Shown one piece after another: positions 53,420 to 62,300 of a DNA stretch of 64,000 nt. The notes under the pieces were generated by a model, which did not search any database, was not told the DNA's origin, and saw only the letters and a list, made by a program, of their open reading frames with translations. The stretch lies in NCBI GenBank assembly GCA_965366365.1, contig CBDUEV010000001.1, positions 68,303 through 132,302 of the forward strand, read 5' to 3'. How positions within the stretch are numbered: the first letter of the stretch is position 1; every line of letters starts with the position of its first letter. The DNA is from CBDUEV01 sp965366365 (GTDB taxonomy: Bacteria > Actinomycetota > Acidimicrobiia > Spongiisociales > JAENVV01). The translations under genes and the position numbers were made by a program.

Positions 53420-56056
53420 ATGTCGATTTTCTCCAAGGCCCTTCGCGTCGGCGAGGGCCGCGTCCTCAAGGAATTAGAAGCTCTCGCAACGCGGGTCAAC
53501 GATCTCGAGCCGCAGGTCAGTGTCCTCACGGACGACCAGCTGAAGGCCAAGACAGGTGAGTTCCGATCCAGGCTGGAAGCGGGGGAGGACGTCGACGATA
53601 TCGCCCTCGAAGCGTTTGCCGTGGTCCGCGAAGCGTCGCAACGTGTGCTGGGGATGCGCCCGTTCGACGTCCAGGTGGTGGGAGGGCTGGCACTTCACCG
53701 CGGGACGGTGATCGAGATGAGAACCGGCGAGGGCAAGACGCTGGTTTCGACGATGCCGGCCTATCTGAACGCTCTCGGCGGAGGCAATGTCCACATCGTC
53801 ACCGTCAACGACTACCTGGCCGCCCGCGACGCCGAATGGATGGGATCCATCCACCGGTTCCTGGGTCTCGAGGTCGGTCTGATCCAGGCGTCGCTGACCC
53901 CGCCGGAGCGCAGGGTCGCCTACGGAGCAGACATCACCTACGGAACGAACAACGAATTCGGTTTCGATTACCTCCGGGACCACATGGCGATGACTCCGGA
54001 GGGCATGGTCAAGCGCGGCCACCACTACGCCATCGTCGACGAAGTCGACTCGATCCTGGTCGACGAGGCCCGGACGCCGCTGATCATCTCCGGTCGGGTG
54101 GCCGATACGGCGAAGTGGTACAAGGATTTCGCCAAGCTCGTCGAGCGGCTCCGCCGTGAAGACCACTACGAGGTCGACGAGGGCAAGCGTCAGGTGATCA
54201 CCACCGAGGAAGGTGTTTCCCGCGTCGAGCAGATGCTGGGCGTCGAGAACATGTACGACCACGCCGCCGTCGACTTCGTGCATCACCTGGACGTGGCCCT
54301 CAAAGCCAAGGAGCTGTACCACCTCGATGTCGAGTACCTGGTCGACGACGGTGAAGTGAAGATCGTCGACGAATTCACCGGTCGGGTGCTGGAGGGTCGC
54401 CGGTACTCCGAAGGTCTTCATCAGGCGATCGAGGCCAAGGAAGGGGTGGCGATCAAGGAAGAGAACCAGACCTTGGCCACTATCACCCTCCAGAACTACT
54501 TCCGGATGTACGAGAAGCTGGCCGGGATGACCGGCACCGCCAAGACAGAAGCGGCGGAATTCAAGGAGATCTACAACCTCGACGTGGTCGAGATTCCGAC
54601 CAACCGCCCCATTGCCCGGATAGATCAGGGCGACTTCATCTACAAATCTGAGGAGGGCAAGTACGAGGCGGTGATCGCCGATCTCGTGGCCCGCTACGAG
54701 AAGGGTCAGCCCTGTCTGGTCGGTACGGTGTCCATCGAGAAGTCGGAGCGCCTGTCGCGGTTGTTGACCCGACGAGGGATTCCGCACGAGGTGCTCAACG
54801 CCAAGCAACACGCCCGAGAAGCGGACATCATCGCCCAGGCCGGCCGCCCTGGGGCGGTCACGGTCGCTACGAACATGGCCGGACGAGGGGTCGACATCAT
54901 GCTCGGTGGCAACCCCGAGGGCCTCGCCAAAGCCGAGGTCCGCAAACTGGGATTGGTGGCCGGCACCCCAGAATGGCAGCAGGCCTACGACGAAGCTTTC
55001 GGCAGGTTCGAACCGGACCTGGCGGCGCTGCACCAGCAGGTCCTCGAGGCCGGCGGCCTCTACGTCGTCGGCACCGAACGCCACGAGTCCCGGCGCATCG
55101 ACAACCAGCTGCGAGGCCGCTCAGGGCGTCAGGGCGATCCGGGTGAGTCTCGCTTCTACCTGTCGCTCGAGGATGATCTCATGCGGCGATTCGCCAGGGA
55201 ACGGGTCGCCTCGTTGATGGAGCGCCTCAAGATGCCCGAGGACGTTCCCATCGAAGCGAAGATGGTGTCGAAAGCCGTCGAGCGTGCCCAGGGCCAGGTG
55301 GAATCGCAGAACTTCGAGATCCGCAAGAACGTTCTCAAGTACGACGAAGTGATGAACCGGCAACGGGAAGTCATCTACGCCTGGCGGGAAGACGTCCTCA
55401 CCGGCGGCGACTCCGAGCAGCTCGCCCGCGAATGGGTGGACCTGGCCACCGAGGAAGCCATCCGTTTCGCCGTCCCTCCCGGCACCGCCCCCGCCCAGTG
55501 GAGTACGGAAGACCTGCTCAAGGAGCTCACCGTCCTGTATCCGACGGAACTCACCGCCGACGACATCCGTGCGGTCGGATCGATGGACGGGCTCATCGAT
55601 CTGGCCAGGGCCGAAGCCCAGCGGATCTACGATCAGCGCGCAGAAGAGTTCGGCGCTCCCGTCATGCGGGCCATCGAGCGACGGGTCATCCTCTCCGTCA
55701 TCGACAACAAATGGCGGGAACATCTGAGCGAGATGGATTACCTGCGTGCCGGGATCGGTTTGCGAGCCATGGGCCAGCGGGATCCGCTCACCGAGTACCA
55801 GCGCGAGGCCTTCGACATGTTCGAAGAGCTCGTCGACTCTGCGAAACGGGATGCGGTCCGGTATCTGTTCCACGTCCAGGTGGAGCAACAGCAGCCCACC
55901 GCGCCGAAGGTGCAGGTGGTGGCGGCGTCCGGTGGCGGTGAGGCGCCCGCGCCCAAACCGATCCAGGCCAGGGCTGAGGCGAAGGTCGGACGCAACGAGC
56001 CGTGCCCGTGTGGGAGCGGCAAGAAATACAAGAAGTGTCACGGCGCCGCAGCCTGA
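53420..56056 (+). CDS. secA: preprotein translocase ATPase SecA
   Basis: 878 residues: IEMRTGEGKTLVSTMP (Walker A), VDEVDSILVDEARTPL (DEAD-like box), TNMAGRGVDIMLGG and a C-terminal SEC-C zinc motif CPCGSGKKYKKCHG. It drives Sec export at the membrane. The ATG at 53420 follows TAAGAT by 9 nt, a near-leaderless start; no Shine-Dalgarno is seen. prfB starts 43 bp after the stop. Confidence 0.97.
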   Translation: MSIFSKALRVGEGRVLKELEALATRVNDLEPQVSVLTDDQLKAKTGEFRSRLEAGEDVDDIALEAFAVVREASQRVLGMRPFDVQVVGGLALHRGTVIEMRTGEGKTLVSTMPAYLNALGGGNVHIVTVNDYLAARDAEWMGSIHRFLGLEVGLIQASLTPPERRVAYGADITYGTNNEFGFDYLRDHMAMTPEGMVKRGHHYAIVDEVDSILVDEARTPLIISGRVADTAKWYKDFAKLVERLRREDHYEVDEGKRQVITTEEGVSRVEQMLGVENMYDHAAVDFVHHLDVALKAKELYHLDVEYLVDDGEVKIVDEFTGRVLEGRRYSEGLHQAIEAKEGVAIKEENQTLATITLQNYFRMYEKLAGMTGTAKTEAAEFKEIYNLDVVEIPTNRPIARIDQGDFIYKSEEGKYEAVIADLVARYEKGQPCLVGTVSIEKSERLSRLLTRRGIPHEVLNAKQHAREADIIAQAGRPGAVTVATNMAGRGVDIMLGGNPEGLAKAEVRKLGLVAGTPEWQQAYDEAFGRFEPDLAALHQQVLEAGGLYVVGTERHESRRIDNQLRGRSGRQGDPGESRFYLSLEDDLMRRFARERVASLMERLKMPEDVPIEAKMVSKAVERAQGQVESQNFEIRKNVLKYDEVMNRQREVIYAWREDVLTGGDSEQLAREWVDLATEEAIRFAVPPGTAPAQWSTEDLLKELTVLYPTELTADDIRAVGSMDGLIDLARAEAQRIYDQRAEEFGAPVMRAIERRVILSVIDNKWREHLSEMDYLRAGIGLRAMGQRDPLTEYQREAFDMFEELVDSAKRDAVRYLFHVQVEQQQPTAPKVQVVAASGGGEAPAPKPIQARAEAKVGRNEPCPCGSGKKYKKCHGAAA

Positions 56057-56099
56057 CCGCGCCCCTTCTACACTCTCACCGTCTTCGATCGGAACCAAC

Positions 56100-57228
56100 A
56101 TGTACGAGATCGACCCCCGTGCCCGGCTGAAGGACCTTCGCTCGCGGCTCGACGATGCCAGGAGGTTCCTTTGACCTCGACGCCAAAGAAGCCGAACTCG
56201 CCGACCTGAGGGATCAGGCGGCGGCTCCCGACCTATGGGATGACCCGAACGCGGCCAGGGAGGTCACCCGGAAGCTGGCTCGTTACGAACAGATCTTCGA
56301 TCGTCAGGCCGGCCTTCAGCAAGCCCTCGATGATGCCGAGGTGCTTCTCGAGCTCGCCGACGAGGAATCCGACCAGGCGGCCGCCTCAGAGGTCGACGAA
56401 GAGCTGGACTCGATCGAGGGGGAACTGAAGAGCCTGGAGCTCGAGTCGCTCTTCTTCGGCGAGTACGACGACCTCGGTGCATTGGTCTCGGTCCATGCCG
56501 GGGCGGGGGGTGTCGACGCCCAGGACTGGGCGGAACTGTTGCTGAGGATGTATCTCCGCTTTCTCGACCGAGCCGGATTCACCGTCAGTCTCGACGAGGT
56601 CACGCCAGGCGACGAGGCCGGCATCAAGTCTGCCTCGTTCACAGTGCACGGCGATCATGCCTACGGAACCATGGAGGGTGAGCGCGGGGTGCACCGTCTG
56701 GTACGGATCAGTCCCTTCGATTCGGCCGCCCGGCGCCATACCTCCTTTGCCGGAGTCGATGTCGTTCCCGAAGTCGAGGACGCCCCCGACCTGGAGATTC
56801 GTGATGACGAGCTGCGCATCGACACGTTCAGGTCGCAGGGAGCGGGCGGGCAGCACGTCAACACGACGGACTCGGCAGTCCGCATCACCCACCTCCCCAC
56901 GGGCATCGTGGCGGGCAGCCAGGCCGAACGATCCCAAATCCAGAACCGGGCGCGAGCCATGGCGATGCTCAAGGTGAAGCTGGTCGAGAAGCAACGGCTG
57001 GAACGGATGGAGCAGCTGGACGAGATCAGGGGCGAACAGAACGAAGCAGGCTGGGGCCGTCAGATTCGCTCCTACGTCATGCAGCCGTACCAAATGGTGA
57101 AGGATCTCCGGACCGACACGGAGGTCGGAAACGTACAGGGAGTCCTCGACGGAGACCTGGCTGCCTTCGTCGAGGGATACCTCCAATGGCGCCGCGCCAA
57201 TCACGAGATCGCCCAGGGCGATTCGTGA
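56100..57228 (+). CDS. prfB: peptide chain release factor 2, with programmed +1 frameshift
   Basis: Two frames are joined. Codons 1-24 run from ATG 56100 to CTT at 56169-56171, where TGA interrupts; after skipping T56172, the frame from 56173 continues for 351 codons, giving about 375 residues. AGGAGG lies just before CTT TGA C, the classic RF2 signal. The GGQ motif (SQGAGGQHVN) and the SPF recognition motif (RISPFDS) are present. RF2 reads TGA and thus limits its own synthesis. A 147-bp gap precedes ftsE. Confidence 0.95.
56160..56174 (+). promoter_or_regulatory. prfB frameshift site
   Basis: AGGAGG (56160-56165), TTC, CTT, TGA, C: internal Shine-Dalgarno, slippery CTT and the RF2-read stop with 3' C. 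The spacing from AGGAGG to CTT is 3 nt as in E. coli-type sites. When RF2 is scarce, ribosomes shift +1. Confidence 0.95.
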
Positions 57229-57375
57229 CCCGGGCCGGCTTGAGTGATGTCCCAAAGATTCGGTTAGAGCACCAACCCTTGGTAGGATTACCCGATCACG
57301 TGGGCGTGAGTAGGGGACAACCAGCAAAGGATCGCTGCGCGGCGCGACCGCCCCGATTCCCTAGGTGAAAGCCAA
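57229..57375. other. 147-bp intergenic region before ftsE
   Basis: No gene seen. TAGGAT at 57284-57289 may be a -10 with a weak -35 (TCGGTT at 57261). The last 15 bp give a GTGAAAG-type ribosome binding region for ftsE. Confidence 0.35.
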
Positions 57376-58071
57376 ATGATCCGACTACAAGATGTCACCA
57401 AGGTGTACGAGGGTGGCACCGTCGCCGTCAAGGACGTCGCTCTCGACGTTCCCAAGGGCGAATTCGTTTTTCTCGTAGGCCCATCCGGTTCTGGAAAATC
57501 GACTCTCATCCGTCTCCTTCTCCGTGAGGAGGACGTCACGCGCGGGCGTATCTGGGTGGCCGGCAAGGACATCACGGAGATGCCGTCGTGGAAGGTCCCG
57601 TATCTCCGTCGCAGCATCGGAACCGTCTTCCAGGACTTCAAACTCCTTCCCAACCGGACGGTGGGGGAGAATGTTGCCTTCGCTCTCGAGGTTCTCGGCC
57701 GTTCCCGATCCACGATCGGCACTCAGGTGACCCAGGTGCTCGACCTGGTGGGCTTGGCCGGCAAAGCGGACCGCTATCCGAAACAGCTCTCGGGAGGCGA
57801 ACAGCAGCGCGTCTCGGTGGCCAGAGCTTTCGTCAATCGACCTCCGATCCTTCTCTGTGACGAGCCGACGGGCAACCTCGACCCGGCAACCTCGGTCGGC
57901 ATCATGCGCCTTCTCGATCGGATCAACCGCACCGGCACCACCATCGTGATGGCCACCCACGATCACGCCATCGTGGACGCCATGCGCCGCCGGGTCGTCG
58001 CCCTCGAGGATGGTTCCGTGATTCGCGACGAACGGACCGGCCGCTACGAAGAAGGCGAGGTCGTCGGATGA
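57376..58071 (+). CDS. ftsE: cell division ABC transporter ATPase FtsE
   Basis: 231 residues: Walker A GPSGSGKST, Q-loop VFQDFKLLP, signature LSGGEQQRVSVARA, Walker B ILLCDEPTGNLD and H-loop MATHDH. FtsE with FtsX controls peptidoglycan hydrolysis at the septum. The stop overlaps ftsX (ATGA). The C-terminal tail is slightly longer than usual. Confidence 0.95.
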   Translation: MIRLQDVTKVYEGGTVAVKDVALDVPKGEFVFLVGPSGSGKSTLIRLLLREEDVTRGRIWVAGKDITEMPSWKVPYLRRSIGTVFQDFKLLPNRTVGENVAFALEVLGRSRSTIGTQVTQVLDLVGLAGKADRYPKQLSGGEQQRVSVARAFVNRPPILLCDEPTGNLDPATSVGIMRLLDRINRTGTTIVMATHDHAIVDAMRRRVVALEDGSVIRDERTGRYEEGEVVG

Positions 58072-58952
58072 GCCGCGTCTCGTTCCTTCTCCGGGAGGCG
58101 CTGGTCAACATGCGCCGAAACCTTCTCATGGTGACCGGCGGAGTCCTGGCGGTGTTCGTGTCGCTGGCGCTCGCCTTGGGTGCCCTGGTGCTGAGCGAGG
58201 TCGTCAGGGTCAACACCCTGCAATGGCAGGAAGGCACCCATGTCATCGTCTTCCTCAAGGACACTCGCGACGGGATCAGCCTCGAAACGCAGCTGGCGCT
58301 CCGGGAACAGATCGAAACCTGGGACGTGGTGAGCGAAACGGAGTTCGTGGACAAAGAAGGCGCCTATGCCGAGTTTCAGGAGATGTTCGCCAACACCCCC
58401 TCCATCGTCCGAGAGATCGACCCCACCGTGCTTCCGGCTTCCATTCGGATCAAGCTGGTCGATCTGACCGAATACCGCAACGTCACCTTCCGGCTCGTCG
58501 ACGACCCGGCGGTGCGCGAGGTGGTGTCCCCTGGCGAGAGTATCGAGAGTCTCGCCAGCCTTTCCCGGGTTCTCAACGTGCTCGGCATCGGTTTGGCGAT
58601 CGTGCAGGGTGGCGCGGCGGTCGTCCTCATCTCGAACACCATTCGTATGGCGATCTATGCGCGGCGTGAGGAGGTGGGCATCATGAAACTCGTGGGCGCC
58701 TCCAACTGGTTCATTCGGGTGCCCTTCCTCGTCGAGGGGATGCTTCAAGGGATCCTTGGCGCCGGTTTGGCGGTGCTGGCCGTCGCCATCGCCCGATCCC
58801 AGCTCTCCCGAGTCGACGCCGACCTCGAGCTCTTTCAGTTGGTCGTGGCCGACTCGTTCTTCCTCCAACGGGCCGTGCTCTTCGTGCTCTTCGGCGCTCT
58901 GGCCGGGATCGGCGGTTCAGCCTTGGGTCTCCGTAGGTTCTTGAAGGTCTGA
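58068..58952 (+). CDS. ftsX: cell division protein FtsX
   Basis: 294 residues with four TM helices, a large external loop after the first (about 45-165) and the C-terminal permease block (GIGLAIVQGGAAVVLISNTI). The external loop contacts a peptidoglycan hydrolase partner, here probably the M23 protein encoded 4 bp downstream. Overlaps ftsE by 4 bp. Confidence 0.94.
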   Translation: MSRVSFLLREALVNMRRNLLMVTGGVLAVFVSLALALGALVLSEVVRVNTLQWQEGTHVIVFLKDTRDGISLETQLALREQIETWDVVSETEFVDKEGAYAEFQEMFANTPSIVREIDPTVLPASIRIKLVDLTEYRNVTFRLVDDPAVREVVSPGESIESLASLSRVLNVLGIGLAIVQGGAAVVLISNTIRMAIYARREEVGIMKLVGASNWFIRVPFLVEGMLQGILGAGLAVLAVAIARSQLSRVDADLELFQLVVADSFFLQRAVLFVLFGALAGIGGSALGLRRFLKV

Positions 58953-58955
58953 TCC

Positions 58956-60152
58956 GTGCGCCGCACCGCCCTCGCCTTCCTCCTCGTCACCTTGATCTTC
59001 GCCGGATTCGGTCAAGCCGGCGGCGCCCAGTCCCAGGGGGATCTCGACGCCATCGAAAGGCAGATCGACGAGATCGACCAACTACTCGGCAGCGCCGAAC
59101 AGAAGCGTTCCGCGGCGGCCGACGAGCTGGCCGCCATTCAGGGCCGACTCGCAGCTGCCAAGGCCGAACTCGATGCCGCCATCGCGCGGGTGGAGGCCGT
59201 GGAAGCGGATATCGCTGCCAAGGAACTCAAGCGCGAAGAGACGCTCGCCCTGCTGGACCGTCTCGCCCGAGACCTGGCGGAAACGCGCCTGGACATCCTC
59301 GAGAGCCGCCAGCTGGTTCGCGAGCGGGCCGTCGAGATGTACATGGAACGTTCCCTCAACTTCGGAGATATCGTCGTCAACGTCGAGGATGTCGCCGATG
59401 TGAGCGTCGGTCTGGAGTACGCCGGTCACGTCATTGAATCCTCCGAAACGCTCCTGAACGCCCTCGAGGTGCTGGAGAGAACCGAGGAGCGCCAGCAGGC
59501 AGAGATCGAAGTTCGCAAGGCCGAGATCGAAGAGCTCATCGTCCAACTCGAAGGTCAGCGGGTCGTGCTGGTTGCAGAACAGGAGAAGGCGGACGCCCGG
59601 CGCGCCGAGGTGCAGGTCGAGGCTGATGCCGCCGCCACACTCCTGGCCGCCATCAACGCCGAGATCGCCGCCTACGAGTCCGAGAAGGGTGACCTGGCCG
59701 CAGACATCGAGCGGATGAAGGAAGATATTCGCCGTCTCTCGGTTTCGACCGGAGGAACCAACCCCGGCATCCTCGCCTGGCCGGTCGGAGGGACCATCAC
59801 CTCGCCGTTCGGCTGGCGGACTCATCCCATCTCGGGGGCGAGCCGATTCCACGCCGGTCTCGACATCGGTGCTGGTCACGGCACACCGATCGGCTCAGCC
59901 GGCTCCGGGACCGTGATCCTGGCCAGCTGGTACGGAGGCTACGGCAACGCCATCGTCATCGACCACGGCGGTGGCCTGACAACCCTGTACGGCCATCAGA
60001 GTTCGCTGGCGGTGTCGGCGGGTCAGAGTGTCTCGACGGGCCAGATCATCGGCTACGTCGGTTCCACGGGCTACTCGACCGGCCCTCATCTCCATTTCGA
60101 AACCCGTGAAAACGGGAACCCGGTCAATCCCATGAACTACCTCGGAGGATGA
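58956..60152 (+). CDS. M23 family murein hydrolase with coiled coil, FtsEX partner
   Basis: 398 residues: signal peptide (about 1-25), a long coiled coil (35-250, EELIVQLEGQRVVLVAEQEK type heptads) and a C-terminal LytM/M23 domain. The metal residues are intact: RFHAGLDIG (HxxxD) and GPHLHFE (HxH). E. coli EnvC lacks these, so this protein is likely a direct endopeptidase, as proposed for Gram-positive PcsB-like proteins with other folds. The GTG start is 4 bp after ftsX. smpB overlaps its end by 4 bp. Confidence 0.9.
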   Translation: MRRTALAFLLVTLIFAGFGQAGGAQSQGDLDAIERQIDEIDQLLGSAEQKRSAAADELAAIQGRLAAAKAELDAAIARVEAVEADIAAKELKREETLALLDRLARDLAETRLDILESRQLVRERAVEMYMERSLNFGDIVVNVEDVADVSVGLEYAGHVIESSETLLNALEVLERTEERQQAEIEVRKAEIEELIVQLEGQRVVLVAEQEKADARRAEVQVEADAAATLLAAINAEIAAYESEKGDLAADIERMKEDIRRLSVSTGGTNPGILAWPVGGTITSPFGWRTHPISGASRFHAGLDIGAGHGTPIGSAGSGTVILASWYGGYGNAIVIDHGGGLTTLYGHQSSLAVSAGQSVSTGQIIGYVGSTGYSTGPHLHFETRENGNPVNPMNYLGG

Positions 60153-60622
60153 CTCAGGCGTCGTCTCGCAAGATCGTGACCAGCAACCGACGCGCCCGTC
60201 ACGACTACGAGATCCTCGACACCTACGAGGCGGGTCTGGTGCTCGTCGGATCCGAGGTCAAGAGTCTCCGGGCCAACAACGCTCACCTGACCGACGCCTT
60301 CGGGCAGTTTCGGGACGGGGAGGTCTATCTGGTCGGCATGTACATCGCCCCGTACTCCTTTGCCCGAGATGGCGGTCACGAACCGGAGCGGCCCCGCAAA
60401 CTCCTTCTCCACGCTCGCGAAATCTCGAAGATCCGATCGGCTCTGGCCGAGAAGGGCCTGACACTCGTGCCTCTCTCGGTCTACTTCGTCAACGGGCGAG
60501 CCAAGGTGGAACTGGGTCTCGGTCGGGGAAGGAAAGCCTACGACAAGCGCCACGCTCTCAAGGCAAAAGACCAGAAAAAGGAAATGGAACGCGCTCGTGG
60601 GCGGGAGGGCCGGCGTCGCTGA
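60149..60622 (+). CDS. smpB: SsrA-binding protein
   Basis: 157 residues: the OB-fold with NRRARHDYEILDTYEAGL, GSEVKSLRANNAHL and a basic C-terminal tail AYDKRHALKAKDQKKE that reaches the ribosome decoding centre. It delivers tmRNA to stalled ribosomes. Its RNA partner ssrA lies 3.3 kb downstream at the window edge. ATG overlaps the M23 stop. Confidence 0.96.
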   Translation: MTQASSRKIVTSNRRARHDYEILDTYEAGLVLVGSEVKSLRANNAHLTDAFGQFRDGEVYLVGMYIAPYSFARDGGHEPERPRKLLLHAREISKIRSALAEKGLTLVPLSVYFVNGRAKVELGLGRGRKAYDKRHALKAKDQKKEMERARGREGRRR

Positions 60623-60637
60623 CGCTCCGGCGGGGGA

Positions 60638-61552
60638 TCACACGGCCGAGGGCGACTGCACGTCGCCGCCGGTACCGTGGAGGATCTCCCTGGACCTCCG
60701 AAGCTCCGCACGGTGGGCATGCGTGGACATCGCCACGGCGGCTGCCCAGAGCAGCGTGACGGTGGCATAGATCCAGAGACGGTCGGCCACAGTGAAGTGG
60801 TCGAGCATCGTCCGGAGGTTCGTCAGGACGATCATTCCTCCGGCGGACGCCCCGAGGATGCGGGCCGGCATGTGCCGAACCAACCAGGCGGCCAGAGGCG
60901 CTGCCACGAGGCCGCCTGCCAGGAGAGCGCCCACCACCGACATGGGGACGCCGTGCCGGCTCCAGGTGAGCAGGAAACCGATGCTGGCGGCTCCGGCCAC
61001 CAGAAATTCCGAGGCGTCGATCGAGCCGATGATCTTGCGAGGCTCCATCTTGCCCGTGGCCAGCAGAGTGGGAGTGCCGATCGGGCCCCATCCTCCTCCT
61101 CCTGTGGCGTCGACGAAGCCGGCAAACAGGCCGAGCGCTGCGAGGAATCGTCCACGGACCGGACGAGCGCCCCGATGGATCGGCGCCACCCTGAACGTGA
61201 ACCGGAGCATCACGTACACACCCAAGGTGAGAAGAAACCCGGCCATCCAGGGCTTGCCGGCTTCGGTGGAGAGATTGGAGAGAAGGACCGCCCCGGCGAA
61301 GGCGCCGAGCGCACCTGGGATTCCAACCCGCCACACGACCCGCCAGTCGATGTTGTCGAACTTCCAGTGCGAGAACCCCGACACCAGGGTCGTGCCCACC
61401 TCGGACAGGTGGACGGCAGCAGAGGCGGCGGCGGGGGCGAGACCGGCGGCCAGGAGCAGTGTGGTGGAGGTGGCGCCGTAGGCCATCCCGAGTGAACCAT
61501 CGACGAGCTGGGCTATGAACCCGACGATGATGAGGACCAAGAGTCCCGCCAT
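60638..61552 (-). CDS. TauE/SafE-family sulfite/anion transporter
   Basis: 304 residues with about eight TM helices and the repeated TauE/SafE motif: IVGFIAQLVDGSLGMAYG near the N-terminus and LFAGFVDATGGGGWGPIGTP in the second half. Members export sulfite or sulfonates. AAGGAA precedes the ATG. It is divergent from the Rrf2 regulator gene across a 126-bp gap with inverted repeats, which suggests control by it. The actual anion is unknown. Confidence 0.88.
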   Translation of the reverse strand: MAGLLVLIIVGFIAQLVDGSLGMAYGATSTTLLLAAGLAPAAASAAVHLSEVGTTLVSGFSHWKFDNIDWRVVWRVGIPGALGAFAGAVLLSNLSTEAGKPWMAGFLLTLGVYVMLRFTFRVAPIHRGARPVRGRFLAALGLFAGFVDATGGGGWGPIGTPTLLATGKMEPRKIIGSIDASEFLVAGAASIGFLLTWSRHGVPMSVVGALLAGGLVAAPLAAWLVRHMPARILGASAGGMIVLTNLRTMLDHFTVADRLWIYATVTLLWAAAVAMSTHAHRAELRRSREILHGTGGDVQSPSAV

Positions 61553-61576
61553 GGCTTGCTGTTCCTTCCGAAAGCA

Positions 61577-61632
61577 TTGTCGAGCGACAAAATCTCGATA
61601 AGATATGTCAACAATGTCGAGTATTATTCGAC
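61577..61632. promoter_or_regulatory. two inverted repeats, putative Rrf2 operators
   Basis: TTGTCG-AG-CGACAA at 61577-61590 and GTCGA-GTATTAT-TCGAC at 61616-61632 lie in the AT-rich 126-bp gap between the transporter and the Rrf2 gene. Both contain GTCG/CGAC arms. An Rrf2 dimer could bind them and control both genes. Confidence 0.55.
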
Positions 61633-61678
61633 CGAAAATTAGGACTCCGCTGGGTCGCTGTCAAGAGGAGCTTTTCGC

Positions 61679-62131
61679 ATGTGGATATCGCGACGAACCG
61701 ACTACGCCACCCGGGCGATTCTCGCCCTGTCCTTGCACGGAGGTGAGGAGCCGATGAAGCTGCGTGAGCTCGCCGAGCGTACCGTCGTACCGCTCAGCGT
61801 CTTGGAGCAGATCATGCCGATTCTCAGGTCGGCTGGGGTGGTGCGAGCCGAGCGGGGGAGGAGCGGTGGCTATCGGCTCAACCATCCGCCGGAAGAGATC
61901 AGCCTCGAAACGGTCGTGCGTCTCTTCGAAGGGCAGCTGGCGCCGATCGCCTGCGCCACCCGGCACGAACCGGAAGCCTGTCCCATGATGGTGGGTTGTT
62001 CCCTGCGTTCCGTGTGGTCCGAGATTCGAGACTTCACGATCAACCTGCTCGAGCGGACGACGTTCGCCGATCTGGCGAACGAAGCGGGCGGCCCATGGAC
62101 CGACGCGAGTCTCCTCGCCGAAGGGTCGTGA
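61679..62131 (+). CDS. Rrf2-family transcriptional regulator, probable Fe-S sensor
   Basis: 150 residues: winged HTH (RTDYATRAILALSLHGGE, LRELAERTVVPLSVLEQIMP) and a C-terminal cysteine triad Cys92, Cys101, Cys107 in the loop where IscR has Cys92/98/104 and NsrR has three Cys. That pattern fits a [2Fe-2S] or [4Fe-4S] cluster, sensing iron, NO or redox. AGAGGAG lies 9 nt before the ATG. It probably controls the divergent TauE-like gene. Confidence 0.88.
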   Translation: MWISRRTDYATRAILALSLHGGEEPMKLRELAERTVVPLSVLEQIMPILRSAGVVRAERGRSGGYRLNHPPEEISLETVVRLFEGQLAPIACATRHEPEACPMMVGCSLRSVWSEIRDFTINLLERTTFADLANEAGGPWTDASLLAEGS

Positions 62132-62300
62132 CCGGCTCGCGACCCGTCGCCGGCGGAGCCTCGGGGAGGAGCCCCAGGTGCGCCGCGGTCAGTTCGGCAT
62201 CGTGTTGGAGTTCGGGCTGAAGGCGTCCAACGTCACCCTTCGCCGGTGATGCAAGCGGACACGCCACCCCGACAATTCTCAGAATCCGTGTAACGCGAGG
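62132..62300. other. 169-bp intergenic stretch
   Basis: Between the Rrf2 gene and the HD-GYP gene. I see no gene, strong promoter or terminator; ORFs here are short GC-driven frames. Confidence 0.35.
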
